Source of the DNA: Phocoena phocoena
Taxonomy: Eukaryota; Chordata; Mammalia; Artiodactyla; Phocoenidae
Length of the DNA stretch: 64,000 nucleotides
Assembly (NCBI RefSeq): GCF_963924675.1
Contig: NC_089234.1
Coordinates: forward strand, 58,632,909-58,696,908
Reading direction: 5' to 3'
The position numbers were made by a program, and so were the translations under genes. Under the pieces are notes generated by a model that worked only from the letters and a program-made list of their open reading frames with translations, had not been told where the DNA came from and made no database searches. Positions 23,118 to 34,690 of this stretch are shown here, in pieces (within the stretch, counting starts at the first letter, position 1; the number at the start of each line of letters is the position of its first letter).

Positions 23118-23331
23118 TTTTTTTTTTTTTTTTTTTTTTTGCAGTACACGGGCCTCTCACTGTTGTGGCCTCTCCCGTTGCGGAGCACAGGCTCTGGACG
23201 CACAGGCTCAGCGGCCATGGCTCACAGGCCTAGCCGCTCCGCGGCATGTGGGATCTTCCCGGACCAGGGCACAAACCCGTGTCCCCTGCATCAGCAGGCA
23301 GACTCTCAACCACTGTGCCACCAGGGAAGCC
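23118..23331 (-). mobile_element. CHR-type SINE, short form
   Basis: Short-form SINE on the minus strand with long poly(T). Target duplication CTCACTCACTTTTT at 23104-23117 and 23332-23345. Confidence 0.97.
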
Positions 23332-23441
23332 CTCACTCACTTTTTATACCAAGTCTTTTGATTTCAGCTCCCAAATGGCCTTTAAATTCCACCTCTTTCC
23401 ACTTCAACCTCACTGCCACATTTCAGGCCTCCATATTTCTT

Positions 23442-23655
23442 TCTTTCTTTTTTTTTTTTTTTTGCGATACGCGGGCCTCTCACTGCTGTGGCCTCTCCCG
23501 TTGCGGAGCACAGGCTCCGGACGCGCAGGCTCAGTGGCCATGGCTCACGGGCCCAGCCGCTCCATGGCATGTGGGATCTTCCCAGACCGGGGCACGAACC
23601 CGTGTCCCCGGCATCGGCAGGCAGACTCTCAACCACTGCGCCACCAGGGAAGCCC
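23442..23655 (-). mobile_element. CHR-type SINE, short form
   Basis: Second short-form SINE in the same orientation, only 110 bases from the previous one. Target duplication CCTCCATATTTCTT at 23428-23441 and 23656-23669, perfect. Confidence 0.97.
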
Positions 23656-23826
23656 CCTCCATATTTCTTATTTGGGGTAATCCAACAGTCTAAGATGTCT
23701 TCATGATTGCAGAAAGGCCTTCGTCTAATCCATTCTCCACACTGTTTAATCAATTAACTCTCCTATTTAAAATCATTCCCATCACTTACTAAAAACAAAT
23801 CTAAACGTTTTAGCAGGATTGACACT

Positions 23827-23850
23827 CACACACACACACACACACACACA
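23827..23850. repeat. (CA)12 microsatellite
   Basis: Pure CA run directly followed by the hairpin at 23852-23888. Confidence 0.95.
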
Positions 23851-23851
23851 A

Positions 23852-23888
23852 CAGGCTGCATTTTAATATATATATAAAATGCAGCCTG
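23852..23888. repeat. Perfect 14-bp inverted repeat with AT loop
   Basis: CAGGCTGCATTTTA and its exact reverse complement TAAAATGCAGCCTG flank a nine-base ATATATATA loop. Confidence 0.97.
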
Positions 23889-24240
23889 GTTTAACATCTT
23901 TTATCTACTAAAGTCATTCTTGGTTCCCCAACTCATGTACTATGCTTCAGTCATACTGAGGTGTTCCCATAAAATGCTTTCTCAAGTCTCTGCATGTCTT
24001 TTGCAAAGGATGTTCACAGTATAACCATGCTACACACATACCTTCTTACCTATCACTTTCTTTGTCTAACTTCATACTTGTCTTTAAAGACTCAGCTTAA
24101 GACACCATCTTCTCTCTGAAGCCAGCCTTAACTGTTAATCTTCTAATCCTAGACTAGATATCCCTCCTTGATGCTCTTACAGGTACCTTTTCAAGTATTT
24201 ATCATAACATTAATCACTTGTTTATTACTTAGAATTCACT

Positions 24241-24345
24241 GAGACTCAGTTTGCTCATCTGTAGAGCAACTAACAGTATCTACACTGAAGGACTATTACA
24301 AAGACAAGTTCAGGAAGTACCTGTTAAAGTTCCACTAAATGACAG
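24241..24345 (+). mobile_element. MIR fragment
   Basis: 'gactcagtttgctcatctgta' region followed by 'aacagtatctac' is the MIR core. Confidence 0.55.
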
Positions 24346-24477
24346 ATGTATTGTGACATTAATATTTTTTTTAAAGACAAATGCCTTAGCATTCATCTTC
24401 CTTACTCCAGCAGCTAATCCAGTATGTGGCAAAAAATAAGTGGCTGTACATTTGTAAAATGAATTAAATCCATGTTT

Positions 24478-24568
24478 AAGTGAATTCCCTGACAGTCCAG
24501 TGGTTAGGACTTGTCACTTTCACTGCCAGAGCCCGGGGTCAATCCCTGGCCACCCCCCCCCACCAAAA
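24478..24568 (+). mobile_element. Short tRNA-like SINE (head only, CHR-related)
   Basis: About 90 bases: 'gaattccctgacagtccag', 'ggttaggacttgtcactttc', 'ggtcaatccctggcc', then C- and A-rich tail. Target duplication AAATCCATGTTT at 24466-24477 and 24569-24580. Confidence 0.92.
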
Positions 24569-24799
24569 AAATCCATGTTTCAGAAAGACAACTTCTGTAG
24601 CACTACAGATGATGCAATTAAGGAAGTCCTGCAACAGACATTTCAGAAAGAAGAGAATCACTCTTATGATGTTTTCAAAACCAAATACATACCCCACAGA
24701 GACCTAGAGGATTTGGCACCTCAATTGAGAATTACTACTGAAGGGAGACTCTCTTAATTTAGGGGGGAAAGGGTTAGATAGAGATCTAATCCCTTATGT

Positions 24800-25150
24800 A
24801 TTGTTGGGAGAGAAAAAGTGGAAAGAGAGAACCACTGGAGAAATAAAACCAGAGAGGAGAGGGCTACAGTACTTAATCCAAGAGATAATATGGGCAGTAA
24901 ACATGAAAGTTGCAAACAGAGGTGAGATTTGCGATCCATTTCAGATGGTAATAACAGATGGTGAATAACCTACTTATGAAGGCTTAAGGGGAAGGATCAA
25001 AGACGGCTGAAAATGTCTACTATGACAAAATAAGTTAATTGTGATAAGTCAAAAAAGTAAGGCACACAAATTGACCCAGGTTTAGAAATTGGCTTGGTCA
25101 AAGGGGAGAGAGAATTGAAGATAATGGTAAGATGCAGTTGAAATAACTAA
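24800..25150 (-). mobile_element. L2 fragment, reverse
   Basis: 'gggctacagtacttaatcc', 'aagagataatatgggcag' and later 'aggatcaaagacggctg' follow the order of antisense L2 reverse-transcriptase text. Diverged. Confidence 0.5.
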
Positions 25151-26475
25151 CCATGCCACTCAGGCTAGATAAAGAGAATAAGGTGAAAATAGTCAGGAAC
25201 TAGTAAGGAAAATACAGAATCTTTTTTGTTAAAGCAGTTCTGGGCAGGGAGTAAGTTCAGAATGTGAAAAGAGGGTTGCTCAAGTGGAATGAACAAAATG
25301 GTAATTATAATAGAGGAGTTTAAGGAAGTGTGATGACTGGGACTGGAAATGTCATCCATATGGGAACTAAGAAGACAGCAGAAAAGAGAATATTTGTAAA
25401 ACAGGTACCAAAGTTTTCAAAGAATGAAGGAGCCTAAAGGGGTGACACATATCAGAACCCCAAAAGCTTCCCAACCACCTCTCCTGGTAAGATCTAGTGT
25501 TTGCCTTATTCGCTCAAAGAAGTTAACTAAAGCTTCTTTCTGCTTCCTCTAACCTATCATCGCCTTCCAGAAGTCCCTGTTTTTTGATATTTTTTTCAAT
25601 AAATATGTGACAGTCTGTCATAACCAGAAGAGCACATTCCACATCGGGTGACTTTCACATATTGTAAAACAAAAATTACAGCAAAAAAAAAAAAATCTGA
25701 TTTTACACTGAACAATGCTCATTTAATAATCTTATACTAGAAGGTATCAATGAACAATTATTCATTCTACAGGTTTTATTAACAGAATGACTTAAATGAA
25801 AACAAGAAAAAACTTCACGTGTGTATGTGATACAACTGTGAACACTTCTGTAAAAATACATGTTCTCTAAGTGTTCTCTAAGAAACTTCAGCTATTCTTA
25901 TTACCACCATACTATATCAATGGTTATTCTTACTACTATGTACAGCTTTAAAAGCAACAAAACAATTTCTTATTAAGGTGGTTAAATCCAACAAAGGAAT
26001 AGAACTAAACCTTACAACTCTTAAAAGCTTAAGGGAATTACTACGATTAATGGCTGTTCATAATATTTTAGTACATTTTAAATGACCCAACTACAGTGTC
26101 TTTTCATAAGTACACTGGTATCACCATGCAATTCTAATCCATATGCTTAAACCTCTTTCACAGTTTACAGGAAGAAAGGAGTTTTGATTCACAAACAATG
26201 CCCTGTAGTCAAATGCACTCATGAGGTATTAATTTACAACTTCATCTGTGATCAGTTAAACTGCATGTGAAATCTTAAACATCCTTAAAAAGCTCACCAC
26301 AAATAGTTCAATAAGAGATTTTTTGGTAACATTACTATAACAAAAAACATGTAAGATTAAATTCTATTGTAAAATAAAACCAAATGACACTTGCTTTTAA
26401 GGATAAGTCACAAACAAGACAATCTTTTAAACAGTCACCTTTTGCATTTAAATATTAATTAAAAATGTAACATCA
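25150..26475. other. Unassigned, 3'UTR-like AT-rich DNA
   Basis: No repeat family recognised over 1.3 kb, unusual in this window. The text at 25690-26460 has the look of a long 3' UTR or conserved noncoding sequence (scattered AATAAA on both strands, no CpG), but nothing ties it to a gene. Confidence 0.4.
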
Positions 26476-26808
26476 GGGACTTCCCTGGTGGCGCAGTGGT
26501 TAAGAATCCGCCTGCCAATGCAGGGGACACAGGTTCGATCCGTAGTCCGGGAAGGTCCCACATGTCGCGGAGCAACTAAGCCCGTGCACTACAACTACTG
26601 AGCCTGCGCTCTAGAGTCCATGTGCCACAACTACTGAAGCCCACACGCTTAGAGCCTGTGCTCCGCAACAAGAGAAGCCTGCTGCAATGAGAAGACCACG
26701 CACTGCAATGAAGAGTAGCCCCCACTCGCCACAACTAGAGAAAGCCTGCGCGCAGCAATGAAGACCCAATGTAGCCAAAATTAATTAATTAAATTTTTTT
26801 TTAAAAGA
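26476..26808 (+). mobile_element. CHR-type SINE, long form
   Basis: Complete long-form SINE. Target duplication AAAAATGTAACATCA at 26461-26475 and AAAAATGTAACGTCA at 26809-26823 (one mismatch). Confidence 0.97.
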
Positions 26809-26823
26809 AAAAATGTAACGTCA

Positions 26824-27160
26824 GTATGAAACACGTATGATCCCAAAGCTCTGGCAAGGCAAGTCACCAAAAAAAAAAGCAACCAATTTCATGTAGAAAA
26901 TGTACATATTTCAAGAAATAAGATGTTTCTTTAATCAGTGCTAGGAGTCAGATTTATTAAAACGTCAGGTCAACCTGAGTCACACCACAACAAAAGAATA
27001 AAATTACCAGTTTTACCAAACAATTAAAATGTCAAAGCCATACAAGTTATGGGCAAAGACAATACGAATGAAAGAATACAATATAAATTCCCAATTCCCA
27101 ATTCAGCTTATTTGGCTGCGAGGGTGGGGGGTTGCGCCACGAACCTCTCAGAAACCTGCA
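26824..27160. other. Unassigned DNA
   Basis: No feature recognised. A G-rich run lies at 27121-27132. Confidence 0.5.
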
Positions 27161-27162
27161 GG

Positions 27163-27380
27163 GTTTTGTTTTATTTTGTTTTGTTTTGCAGTACGCGGGC
27201 CTCTCACTGTTGTGGCCTCTCCCTTTGCGGAGCACAGGCTCCGGACACACAGGCTCAGGGGCCATGGCTCACGGGTCCAGCCACTCCGCGGCATGTGGGA
27301 TCCTCCCGGACCGGGGCACGAACCCGCGTCCCATGCATCAGCAGGCGGACTCTCAACCACTGCGCCACTAGGGAAGCCCA
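27163..27380 (-). mobile_element. CHR-type SINE, short form
   Basis: Short-form SINE, minus strand, with the tail turned into a TTTTG/TTTTA repeat. Short target duplication CCTGCAG at 27155-27161 and 27382-27388. Confidence 0.95.
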
Positions 27381-27852
27381 GCCTGCAGTTTTAAGCTTTA
27401 ACATTTATGTAATTTGAACTTTAGAATGTTTATTTACTAAGGATTCTTTTTTTTAACTAGCTACAAGTAATGGTTATTCTGATTATTATTTTAAGACAAT
27501 TAGAGGAGTTACCATCTCACATAAAAAGCACCAGAACTAGAGCAGCTCCAGGATTAGTTAATTTATGACTCAACATCATCATCATTGACCTTGGTTGTTT
27601 CTATGTGTTCTCTGTGCCATCCTTAGTGTGATGACTTTTGTCCTTTAATGGTCCAAGATAGCGGCAATAGTTACAGTTATCACTTTACCTAATATCCAAA
27701 GATCAGGAGAGAGACGGTCCCTTCCTTATGCATTACATTAAAAAAAAGAAAAAAAAAAGTGAAGAAAAACTTTCCCAATAAATTTCTTCAAGTGTCATTG
27801 GCCACTTGTTACTAAGTCAATCAAAAGGAATGAAATAACAATGATTAGCTTA

Positions 27853-28043
27853 TGGGACTTCCCTGGAGGCGCAGTGGTTAAGAATCCGCATTCCAATGCA
27901 GGGAACACAGGTTGATCCCTGGTCAGGGAACAGATCCCACATGCATTCCGCAACTAAGAGTTTGCATGCCACAACTAAGGGGCCCTCCTGCTGCAACTAA
28001 CACCAGGCACAACCAAAATAAATAATAAAATTTTAAAAATAAA
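27853..28043 (+). mobile_element. CHR-related SINE, older subfamily
   Basis: Same subfamily as 19668-19954 (modules like 'catgccacaactaag'). Target duplication AACAATGATTAGCTTA at 27837-27852 and AACAATGATTGGCTTA at 28044-28059. Confidence 0.93.
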
Positions 28044-28337
28044 AACAATGATTGGCTTAGACTAATTCAGATTCAGCCCCTGAAGGTAAAGAAAAACCTA
28101 GCTTCCCATAAAGCACATGGGCATCTGATAAGTGATAAAAACTAAGTATCAAAGCAACTGTATAAAAAGTAAAGCATCACATTAACACTATTTTCATACA
28201 CTGCATATAATATACAAGAATCATTATTTCCTTTACATACTTCAAATGAACATTATATATAATATGGAAAACCCTCTTTGTAACTCTTAAAAATCTCAAT
28301 TCTGATTAATTGAATAACTCACTAGAAAACTATAATG

Positions 28338-28704
28338 GAAAAAAAAAAAAAAGGTTCTGAAGCACCTAGGGGCAGGACAGGTATAAAGATGCAGATGTAG
28401 AGAATGGACTTGAGGACACCAGGAGGGGGAAGGGTAAGCTGGGACGAAGTGAGAGTGGCATGGACATACATACACTACCAAATGTAAAACAGATAGCTAG
28501 TGGGAAGCAGCTGCATAGTACAGGGAGATCAGCTCAGTGCTTTGTGACCACCTAGAGGGGTTGGATAGGGAGGATGGGAGGGAGATGCAAGAGGGAGGAG
28601 ATATGGGGATATCTGTCTATGTATAGCTGATTCACTTTGTTATAAAGCAGAAAGTAACACACCATTGTAAAGCAATTATACTCCAATAAAGATGTTAAAA
28701 AAAC
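28338..28704 (+). mobile_element. L1 3' UTR, 5'-truncated insertion
   Basis: Only the 3' end of a cetartiodactyl-type L1: 'ggacttgaggacaccagg', 'agatagctagtgggaagc', 'gatcagctcagtgctttg', 'attatactccaataaaga', poly(A). Perfect 11-base target duplication AAACTATAATG at 28327-28337 and 28705-28715. A run of 12 A sits at its 5' end (28341-28352), which is unexpected. Confidence 0.93.
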
Positions 28705-28719
28705 AAACTATAATGCAAT

Positions 28720-29560
28720 AATTTTCCATCTAAATTAAAAGAGACAAAATAAGATAAAAGCAATAATGTGTCATACTTTCAGGAAATAAAAAAGGAATTG
28801 AATACTTACATAAACTTCTGATTCCTCCTGAACCCCACTAAAACTATTCTCAAGGACAAAAATTACAGAAAAGGAAACAATGGTGACAAAAATTTGGACA
28901 CTAGAGAACAGAGTGGGGGGGGGTAGTGATTCACTTAACAGACCCAAGGAAGTTAAATCAAACAACAGTGGGAAAAAGCAGAAGGAAACTGGGAGTAATC
29001 AAATTTACACTGCCATACTCCCTAAGGCACCACACTAGGTGGCACTGGGAATTTCTAGGAATGGGAGTGAAGGTAGGGCATAAAGGTTTGCTTAAGATCC
29101 CTCGCTGCACTCTGCACATCAGGGAACATGCCCTCTTTCTCAGCCATGCAGAAGACTAGAGGCCTATTTTCTAAAACAGACAGGAGGGTGCTGGAAACAT
29201 ACTGAAAACACAAGGATTAACCAAAAGTTGATATACTAAACTTTCAGACCTCCAATTTTCTTCTTCTTGGCTCCAGAAGGCAGGAAGTTGGAAAAGGAAC
29301 CTTCCTATAATCAACCTAGTCTAAGAAATGGTCTAATGACATCAACATGGAATTCTGCTACAAAACAGCACAGCAGGTCATTTAACAGTGACCAACTCCA
29401 ACCCAAGTACAGTTAGTTATTGTCTTTCAATTTCCCACTCTTAAAAATAAAGAGGTGAATATTGCGAGACATCTGAAACTCTCCACTGTGAAAGACAAAA
29501 GCCAAAACAAACAAAAAATTTAAATAACAACTTGGAGGAAAGGGAGACCTACATTAGAAA
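28720..29560. other. Unassigned AT-rich DNA
   Basis: No named repeat recognised; a G9 run lies at 28914-28922. Confidence 0.5.
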
Positions 29561-30240
29561 AAAACCTTGATAAGTAACCTATCTTATCATTAAAATCCTC
29601 AGAGAGAAGATATTGCATCTATGAGACAAGAACAGATACTACTAAAAGAAAAGTATCAGAATAAATAAGAACACTTTGAAATCAAACATATGACAGTAAA
29701 AATCAAAATTTCTCAAAAAGTAAACAAAATTAGAAGAGAAAATTTAGAGGACCAATCCAAGATGTCCAATATCCAAATAACTGGAGTCCCCAACCAAAAA
29801 GAGAATAGAGAAAATAGGAATAAATCATATAAATGATTCAAGAACATTTCTCGGAACTCCAGGACATGATCCACATCAAAAGAATCCACCACCAATGTGT
29901 CCAGCAAAATGGATGAAAAGAGATTCATACAAAGACATTATCAGGACAAAGAGCCTAAAGGCTTTCTGCAGAAAAAAAAAAAAGTGTTCTGAACAAAGGA
30001 TAAAGAATCAGAATGGCATCGGATTTCACCACAGCAACACTGAAAACTAGAAGATAATGGAGCATTGCCTTGAAAACACAAAGGCAATTTTGGCAAAATA
30101 TACACTTACTGAGATTTAGAATAGCTTTGCACCAAAAATGCTCGCTTCGAGTAAGCTGGTTTTACAATAGCCAGTACTCCAAGAAAGCAGTAAGAGCACT
30201 CAAATCTCGGCAACTCTAAATATTTCAATTCCATGCAGAG
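29560..30240 (+). mobile_element. Ancient L1/HAL1 ORF1 relic
   Basis: Plus-strand text of the old L1 or HAL1 ORF1: 'gaggaccaatccaagatgtc', 'ccaaataactggagtcccc', 'gaatcagaatggcatcgg', 'aactagaagataatggagc'. No open frame longer than chance. Confidence 0.7.
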
Positions 30241-30639
30241 AACAAGAAAAGTGGAGCTGTGGTTTAATGTAGGATGCTCCCAAGTCTATTAGAAACTTCT
30301 GACTAGAACTTCTAACGTTCATGGAACACTCTGTTCCTCCTACTGGAAATCATGCAACATTAAGGATAATGAAAACAGCACCTTATTTTCAGTAAAAGTA
30401 GGAGACAAATACTACTGCAAATTAATAAGAAAAAGATGGAGTAATCAATGATGGTATGGAACAACTAAAAGTACACACTGTAAGCTGTCAAAAGCAACTG
30501 CCATGCAGTAGGAAGGAAAGCACAAAGTGTGGCAAGGCAGTTCACTGGTGGAAATTCCCTGAAACGAGTTTGTGAAAATATACTTTTTGAAGGTGGGAGG
30601 GGTACCATGAAATGCATAACATACCATTAATTTACTAAG

Positions 30640-30765
30640 TTAGAAATAAAACAAGAAAGTCTATTATCACCATTTACCATCATACTAGAATACTAGCCAA
30701 CACCATTAAACAAAATGAAGGAAATTGGAGGTATAAATATTGGAATATGTTGTTGCATAGTTTAA
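30640..30765 (+). mobile_element. L1 ORF2 scrap
   Basis: 'aagtctattatcaccattta' then 'actagaatactagccaaca' and 'aaatgaaggaaattgg' resembles the RT domain of an old L1. Confidence 0.55.
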
Positions 30766-30835
30766 AATAATTGCATAGCTAAAAAAAATTCAAAAAGAAC
30801 TAACAGAAAACTTACGAACAATAAGAGAATGTAGT

Positions 30836-31183
30836 GGGACTTCCCTGGTGGTCCAGTGGTAAAGAATCCACCTTCCAGTGCAGGGGACACGGGTTTGATC
30901 CCTGGTCGGGGAGCTAGGATCCCACATTCCACAGGGCAACTAAGCCCACGCACCACAGCTACTGAGCCTGTGCTCTACAGCCCACGAGCCACAACTATTG
31001 AAGGCCTCGCACCACAACTACTGAAGCCCGTGCGCCTACAGCCCATGCTCTGCGACGAGAAGCCACCGCAATGAGAAGCCAGCACACCGCAACGAAGAGT
31101 AGCCCCCGCTTGCCGCCAACTAAAAAGAAAGGCCACGAAGACCCAATGTAGCCAAAAATAAAGAAAGAAATTTATTTTAAAAA
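30836..31183 (+). mobile_element. CHR-type SINE, long form
   Basis: Long-form SINE with head variant 'tggtggtccagtgg' (A-box altered) and full set of body modules. No clear target duplication. Confidence 0.93.
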
Positions 31184-31517
31184 AGCATAAGGACATCTAA
31201 CTTTCTAATGTAAAAAGAGGAAAAGGATATACTGGTCAAATGTTAATGAAGAGAAATAAGTTTAACTATAACTATTATCAGATAAACTTTACAATAAAGA
31301 TATCAATTAGGATAGAAAGGGTCACTACATAATGGTTTTTCAAAAGCTCAGTTTACAAGGAAGAATAGTAATTCTAAAAGTATATGGCACCTAATAAAAT
31401 GGTCAACTATATTAAACAAAAATAAAACAATCTGAAAAAGAAATTTGCAAATCTAGCATCACAGTAGATTTCTACATACGTCTTTCCATTATTGATCAGT
31501 CAAGCATATAAACAAAT

Positions 31518-31536
31518 ACACACACACACACACACA
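31518..31536. repeat. (CA)n microsatellite
   Basis: About nine CA units just before the SINE target site. Confidence 0.9.
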
Positions 31537-31559
31537 TATGCGAGAAATAATAAGACCAC

Positions 31560-31765
31560 GGGCTTCCCTGGTGGCACCGTGGTTGAGAGTCCGCCTGCCG
31601 ATGCAGGGGACACAGGTTCATGCCCCGGTCCGGGAGGATCCCACATGCCACGGAGTGGCTGTGCCCGTGAGCCATGGCCGCTGAGCCTGTGCGTCCGGAG
31701 CCTGTGCTCCACAACGGGAGAGGCCACAACAGTGAGAGGCTCGCGTATCACAAAAAAAAAAAAAA
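31560..31765 (+). mobile_element. CHR-type SINE, short form, in L1 relic
   Basis: Short-form SINE. Target duplication AGAAATAATAAGACCAC at 31543-31559 and AGAAATAATAACACCAT at 31766-31782 (two mismatches). Confidence 0.96.
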
Positions 31766-32399
31766 AGAAATAATAACACCATGAGTGGATCATACAATGA
31801 TATATGGAATTTTTCATCCAACAATTAGAGAATGTATATCCTTATCAAGTATACATAAAACATTACAAAAGTAATTGTATACTGGGACATAAGACAGATT
31901 ACAAAAATTTCTAAGAGCAAATATCCCATGTAACTTGTTCTGTAACTACAATTTGGAATTAAATTAAAAAACAAATAGATAACTTCTTTAAAGCCCATTT
32001 TTCAAAATTTAAAAGATTCCCAATTAAAGAGTCAAAAAGAAATTAAGGGAAATTTAAAATATTTAGAAATGAATGATAATTACAACACTATCTCTCAAAA
32101 TGCAGATGATACCACACTAAAGGTGTACTGAGAAAAAAGTATAGCCTGAATTGCAAATCTTAGAAAAGGAAAAAAAAATAAATCTGTAAATGTATAAACC
32201 AAGTGTTCACTGATATTAGAAAAAGAAAAACAGATAAGCCAAAGAAAGTAAAAAGAAGGAAATAAGAGCACAAATCAAGGAAACAGAAAGCAAAGGTACA
32301 ACAGAGATCAACTTAGAAAACACACACATGTATAACTACAGAAACAACAGAGATTCAACAGATACAAGTTTGTGGTCAACAGCAAGCAAGCAAATGGGA

Positions 32400-33190
32400 C
32401 CTCAGTCCTACAACTCCAAGTAACTGAACTCAGCAAACAATTTGAATGAGCGTGGAAGCATTCACCCCTAGAGACCCCAGAAAGGAATGCTGTCCTGCCA
32501 ACATTTTGATTTCAGTCTGATGAAACCTGAAGCAGAGAACCAGTTCAGTGAGATACACTGCACCTACTTCTGACTTATAGAGCTATGAAATAATAAATGG
32601 GTGTTGTTTTAAGCTGCTAAATTAGTGGCAATTTGTATGGCAGCAACAGAAAACTAATATACCATCCTTGCTTGACAGTTAATTGCTGCTCCCTAGGGTT
32701 TACTATTCCGGGATCCCATCTTCTCCCTTGCTACTAAAGAGTCCAGTTTTGTAAAGGCATCTTCTACCATCAGCCTCCATCTACAGTAAACAGCCACTTG
32801 AGGCTTCTCTATGATGCTGGTGCCCCCTCATTATTGTATTTCCTTGTGCATTATTGATAAACAGAGTGTTTTTCCAGTCTCATAAAGTAGGTCCATTCTA
32901 GCATGCTCACTTCTCTGAGCCTGTTGATCCCTTGCCCCACTGTCTGCCATGCAGCTCCCACACATCTACTTCAATTAACATGGGCCATCACTTTTCCCAA
33001 GCTTCCAAGAGCCACTACGGCAGCATATTAGAACCAGCTAAAATGGCTTTTGCCAGGGTGCTTATATTGCTACGTCATTGGAGAATGCTCCCTTCTTAAC
33101 AGAGCTCTGGCTTACATGTTAACCAAAATCAGAGGTTCACAATATTTAGTTTGACACTGAATCCAAAAAAATCAAAAGCCTTTCCTCCTT
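32400..33190 (+). mobile_element. MaLR LTR and internal relic
   Basis: 32400-32665 ends like a MaLR (MLT1/MST) LTR: 'aataaatgggtgttgtttta', 'gctgctaaattagtggcaat', 'aacagaaaactaatat'. The adjoining 32690-33190 has an order typical of MaLR internal sequence ('ctactaaagagtccagttt', 'ccatcagcctccatctac', 'cctgttgatcccttgcccc'). No open frame; long dead. Confidence 0.6.
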
Positions 33191-33270
33191 AATTCCTTGA
33201 TAAAAAAGACCTGTAGTTTTCAATCTAGCTTTAAGAATAGCATGAAAGCTGCAGACCCTCTCAGAATGAT

Positions 33271-33305
33271 ACACACACACACACACACGCACACACACAC
33301 ACACA
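33271..33305. repeat. (AC)n microsatellite
   Basis: AC run with one GC interruption at 33289-33290. Confidence 0.95.
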
Positions 33306-33309
33306 AATT

Positions 33310-34080
33310 TGCATAAATTTTATTAAAGATTCAAGGACAACATGATGCCCATACATCTCCCTGTTGCAACCAAGATTCTCTAAAATCAGACACTGAAAAT
33401 AGTTTGGAGTAAAAGATGTTTACTAGGGATCATTCCTGTGAAAGGAAGGGGGTGGGGGGGAGGGGGAGAAGCAGGATTGCAGAGAGATAGAGAAGTCAAA
33501 TTACAATATAGACCTCACAAAGCCTCAGGAAACCTGACAGGGATCTCTGGAGGTAATTATTTGTCAGAGTTGTCTCAGGTATGAACAAAAAGGTTGGGCC
33601 TTTATACCTCTGCCTTGCTCAGCTGCATGATGAGAGGTGCCCTGAGAAAGGCACGACCTTAGGCAAGGAGGCTGTCTCTACCAGAAGCTAACCTTGAAGG
33701 AGCTGACAGCTGAAGCCTTTCTGATTACCTTCTTCTGAACATCTGGGCTGTAATTCTTCCTTGAAGAAGAATCTGGGCTGCATAGCTCCATGTCTACCAT
33801 GCTTCCACTTAGGAACCCATTTCATCCATTCTGAAAATCCTCTCCTTCTTCCACTTTACTCCCTTCTCCTCTTTTCTACTTCTAATTATACTCCTGTGCT
33901 TGCTTAAGGCAAAAGCCCAAGCAGAGAAGCTCTGAACTGTAAAGACCTCACAAGAGGTACACCACAGACTGTGGGCAAACTGAAGTTGCATATGGGTAGA
34001 AGGAGCAACAGGAGGCCCTACTGACCTAAGTTTATTTGTAAATTGTTAGCTAAGCCTGTAAATGAAATAAGTAATTACAT
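33310..34080. mobile_element. Probable LTR-like old repeat, unassigned
   Basis: The block has repeat-like, non-AT-rich text ('aggaaacctgacagggatc', 'agagttgtctcaggtatg', 'caaggaggctgtctctacc') that I associate with an old LTR element but cannot name. A G-rich run is at 33448-33467. Confidence 0.4.
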
Positions 34081-34334
34081 AGGAATAGTTGACAAAATGA
34101 TCTAACAGCAAACTTCTGAAAGCAGAAAACTTTTCCACTAAACCCAACTAGAATTAAACACAGGATGGCTTATAATTTATCCATCACAACAAGGAACAGT
34201 AAAATATCACTATTTGGAGGCATAAAATTAAGCATTTATAATACTATCTTTTAATTATAATGAGAATTAGAAATTAAGGCATTTTTAAATGATTTCATCT
34301 TATAACACTTAAATATAACCTTCTTTCTTACAAC

Positions 34335-34690
34335 AATATTTAAGGTCCTACTGTGTGCCAGCCACTCCTAGAAGCAGAATATATATAGAAGTCAATTGGC
34401 AGAGCTCCTACCTTCAAGGAGCTTATACTCGAGACACATAATAAACAAGGAAACAAAGTCACTTCAGATATCCGTAAGTGCTATGAGAAGTGTCATTTAA
34501 ACTGAGAACTGAAGGAAGCCCAAAAATACCAAAAGGAAGAGTATTCCAGAAAAAGGAAACATATGCAAAGGTCCCAATGTAGGAATCAGCAGCTGTTCAA
34601 GAAACAAAACAAAGATCAGCATCATTGAAGCATTGTGAGCAAGAGTGCTCTTAAGTGAGGTAAGAGTTATACTCAAAGTGTCTGTCAGGA
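34335..34690 (-). mobile_element. L2 fragment, reverse
   Basis: Antisense L2 3' part: 'cctactgtgtgccagccac', 'aaggagcttatactcgag', 'gtgctatgagaagtgtc', 'agtattccagaaaaagga', 'atatgcaaaggtccc'. The order fits a single L2 copy. Confidence 0.75.

Larger units (their letters stand above)
23740..24240 (+). mobile_element. L2 fragment
   Basis: Plus-strand L2 3' part: 'tcttttgcaaaggatgttc', 'aagactcagcttaagaca', 'ctctctgaagccagcctta', 'caagtatttatcataac'. A (CA)n run and a hairpin at 23827-23888 interrupt it. Confidence 0.65.
31200..32290 (+). mobile_element. Ancient L1 ORF2 relic
   Basis: Plus-strand endonuclease-to-RT text with strong decay: 'cagataaactttacaataaa', 'ttctaagagcaaatatcc', 'aaaagaaattaagggaaatt', 'ctctcaaaatgcagatg'. 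Interrupted by a SINE at 31560-31765. Confidence 0.65.

Noticed and set aside
23040..23693. 217-codon plus-strand frame
   Set aside because: It runs antisense through two short-form SINEs; the same peptide text (GLSLLWPLPLRSTGSG) recurs at every short-form copy in the window and is a translation of the SINE, not a protein family.
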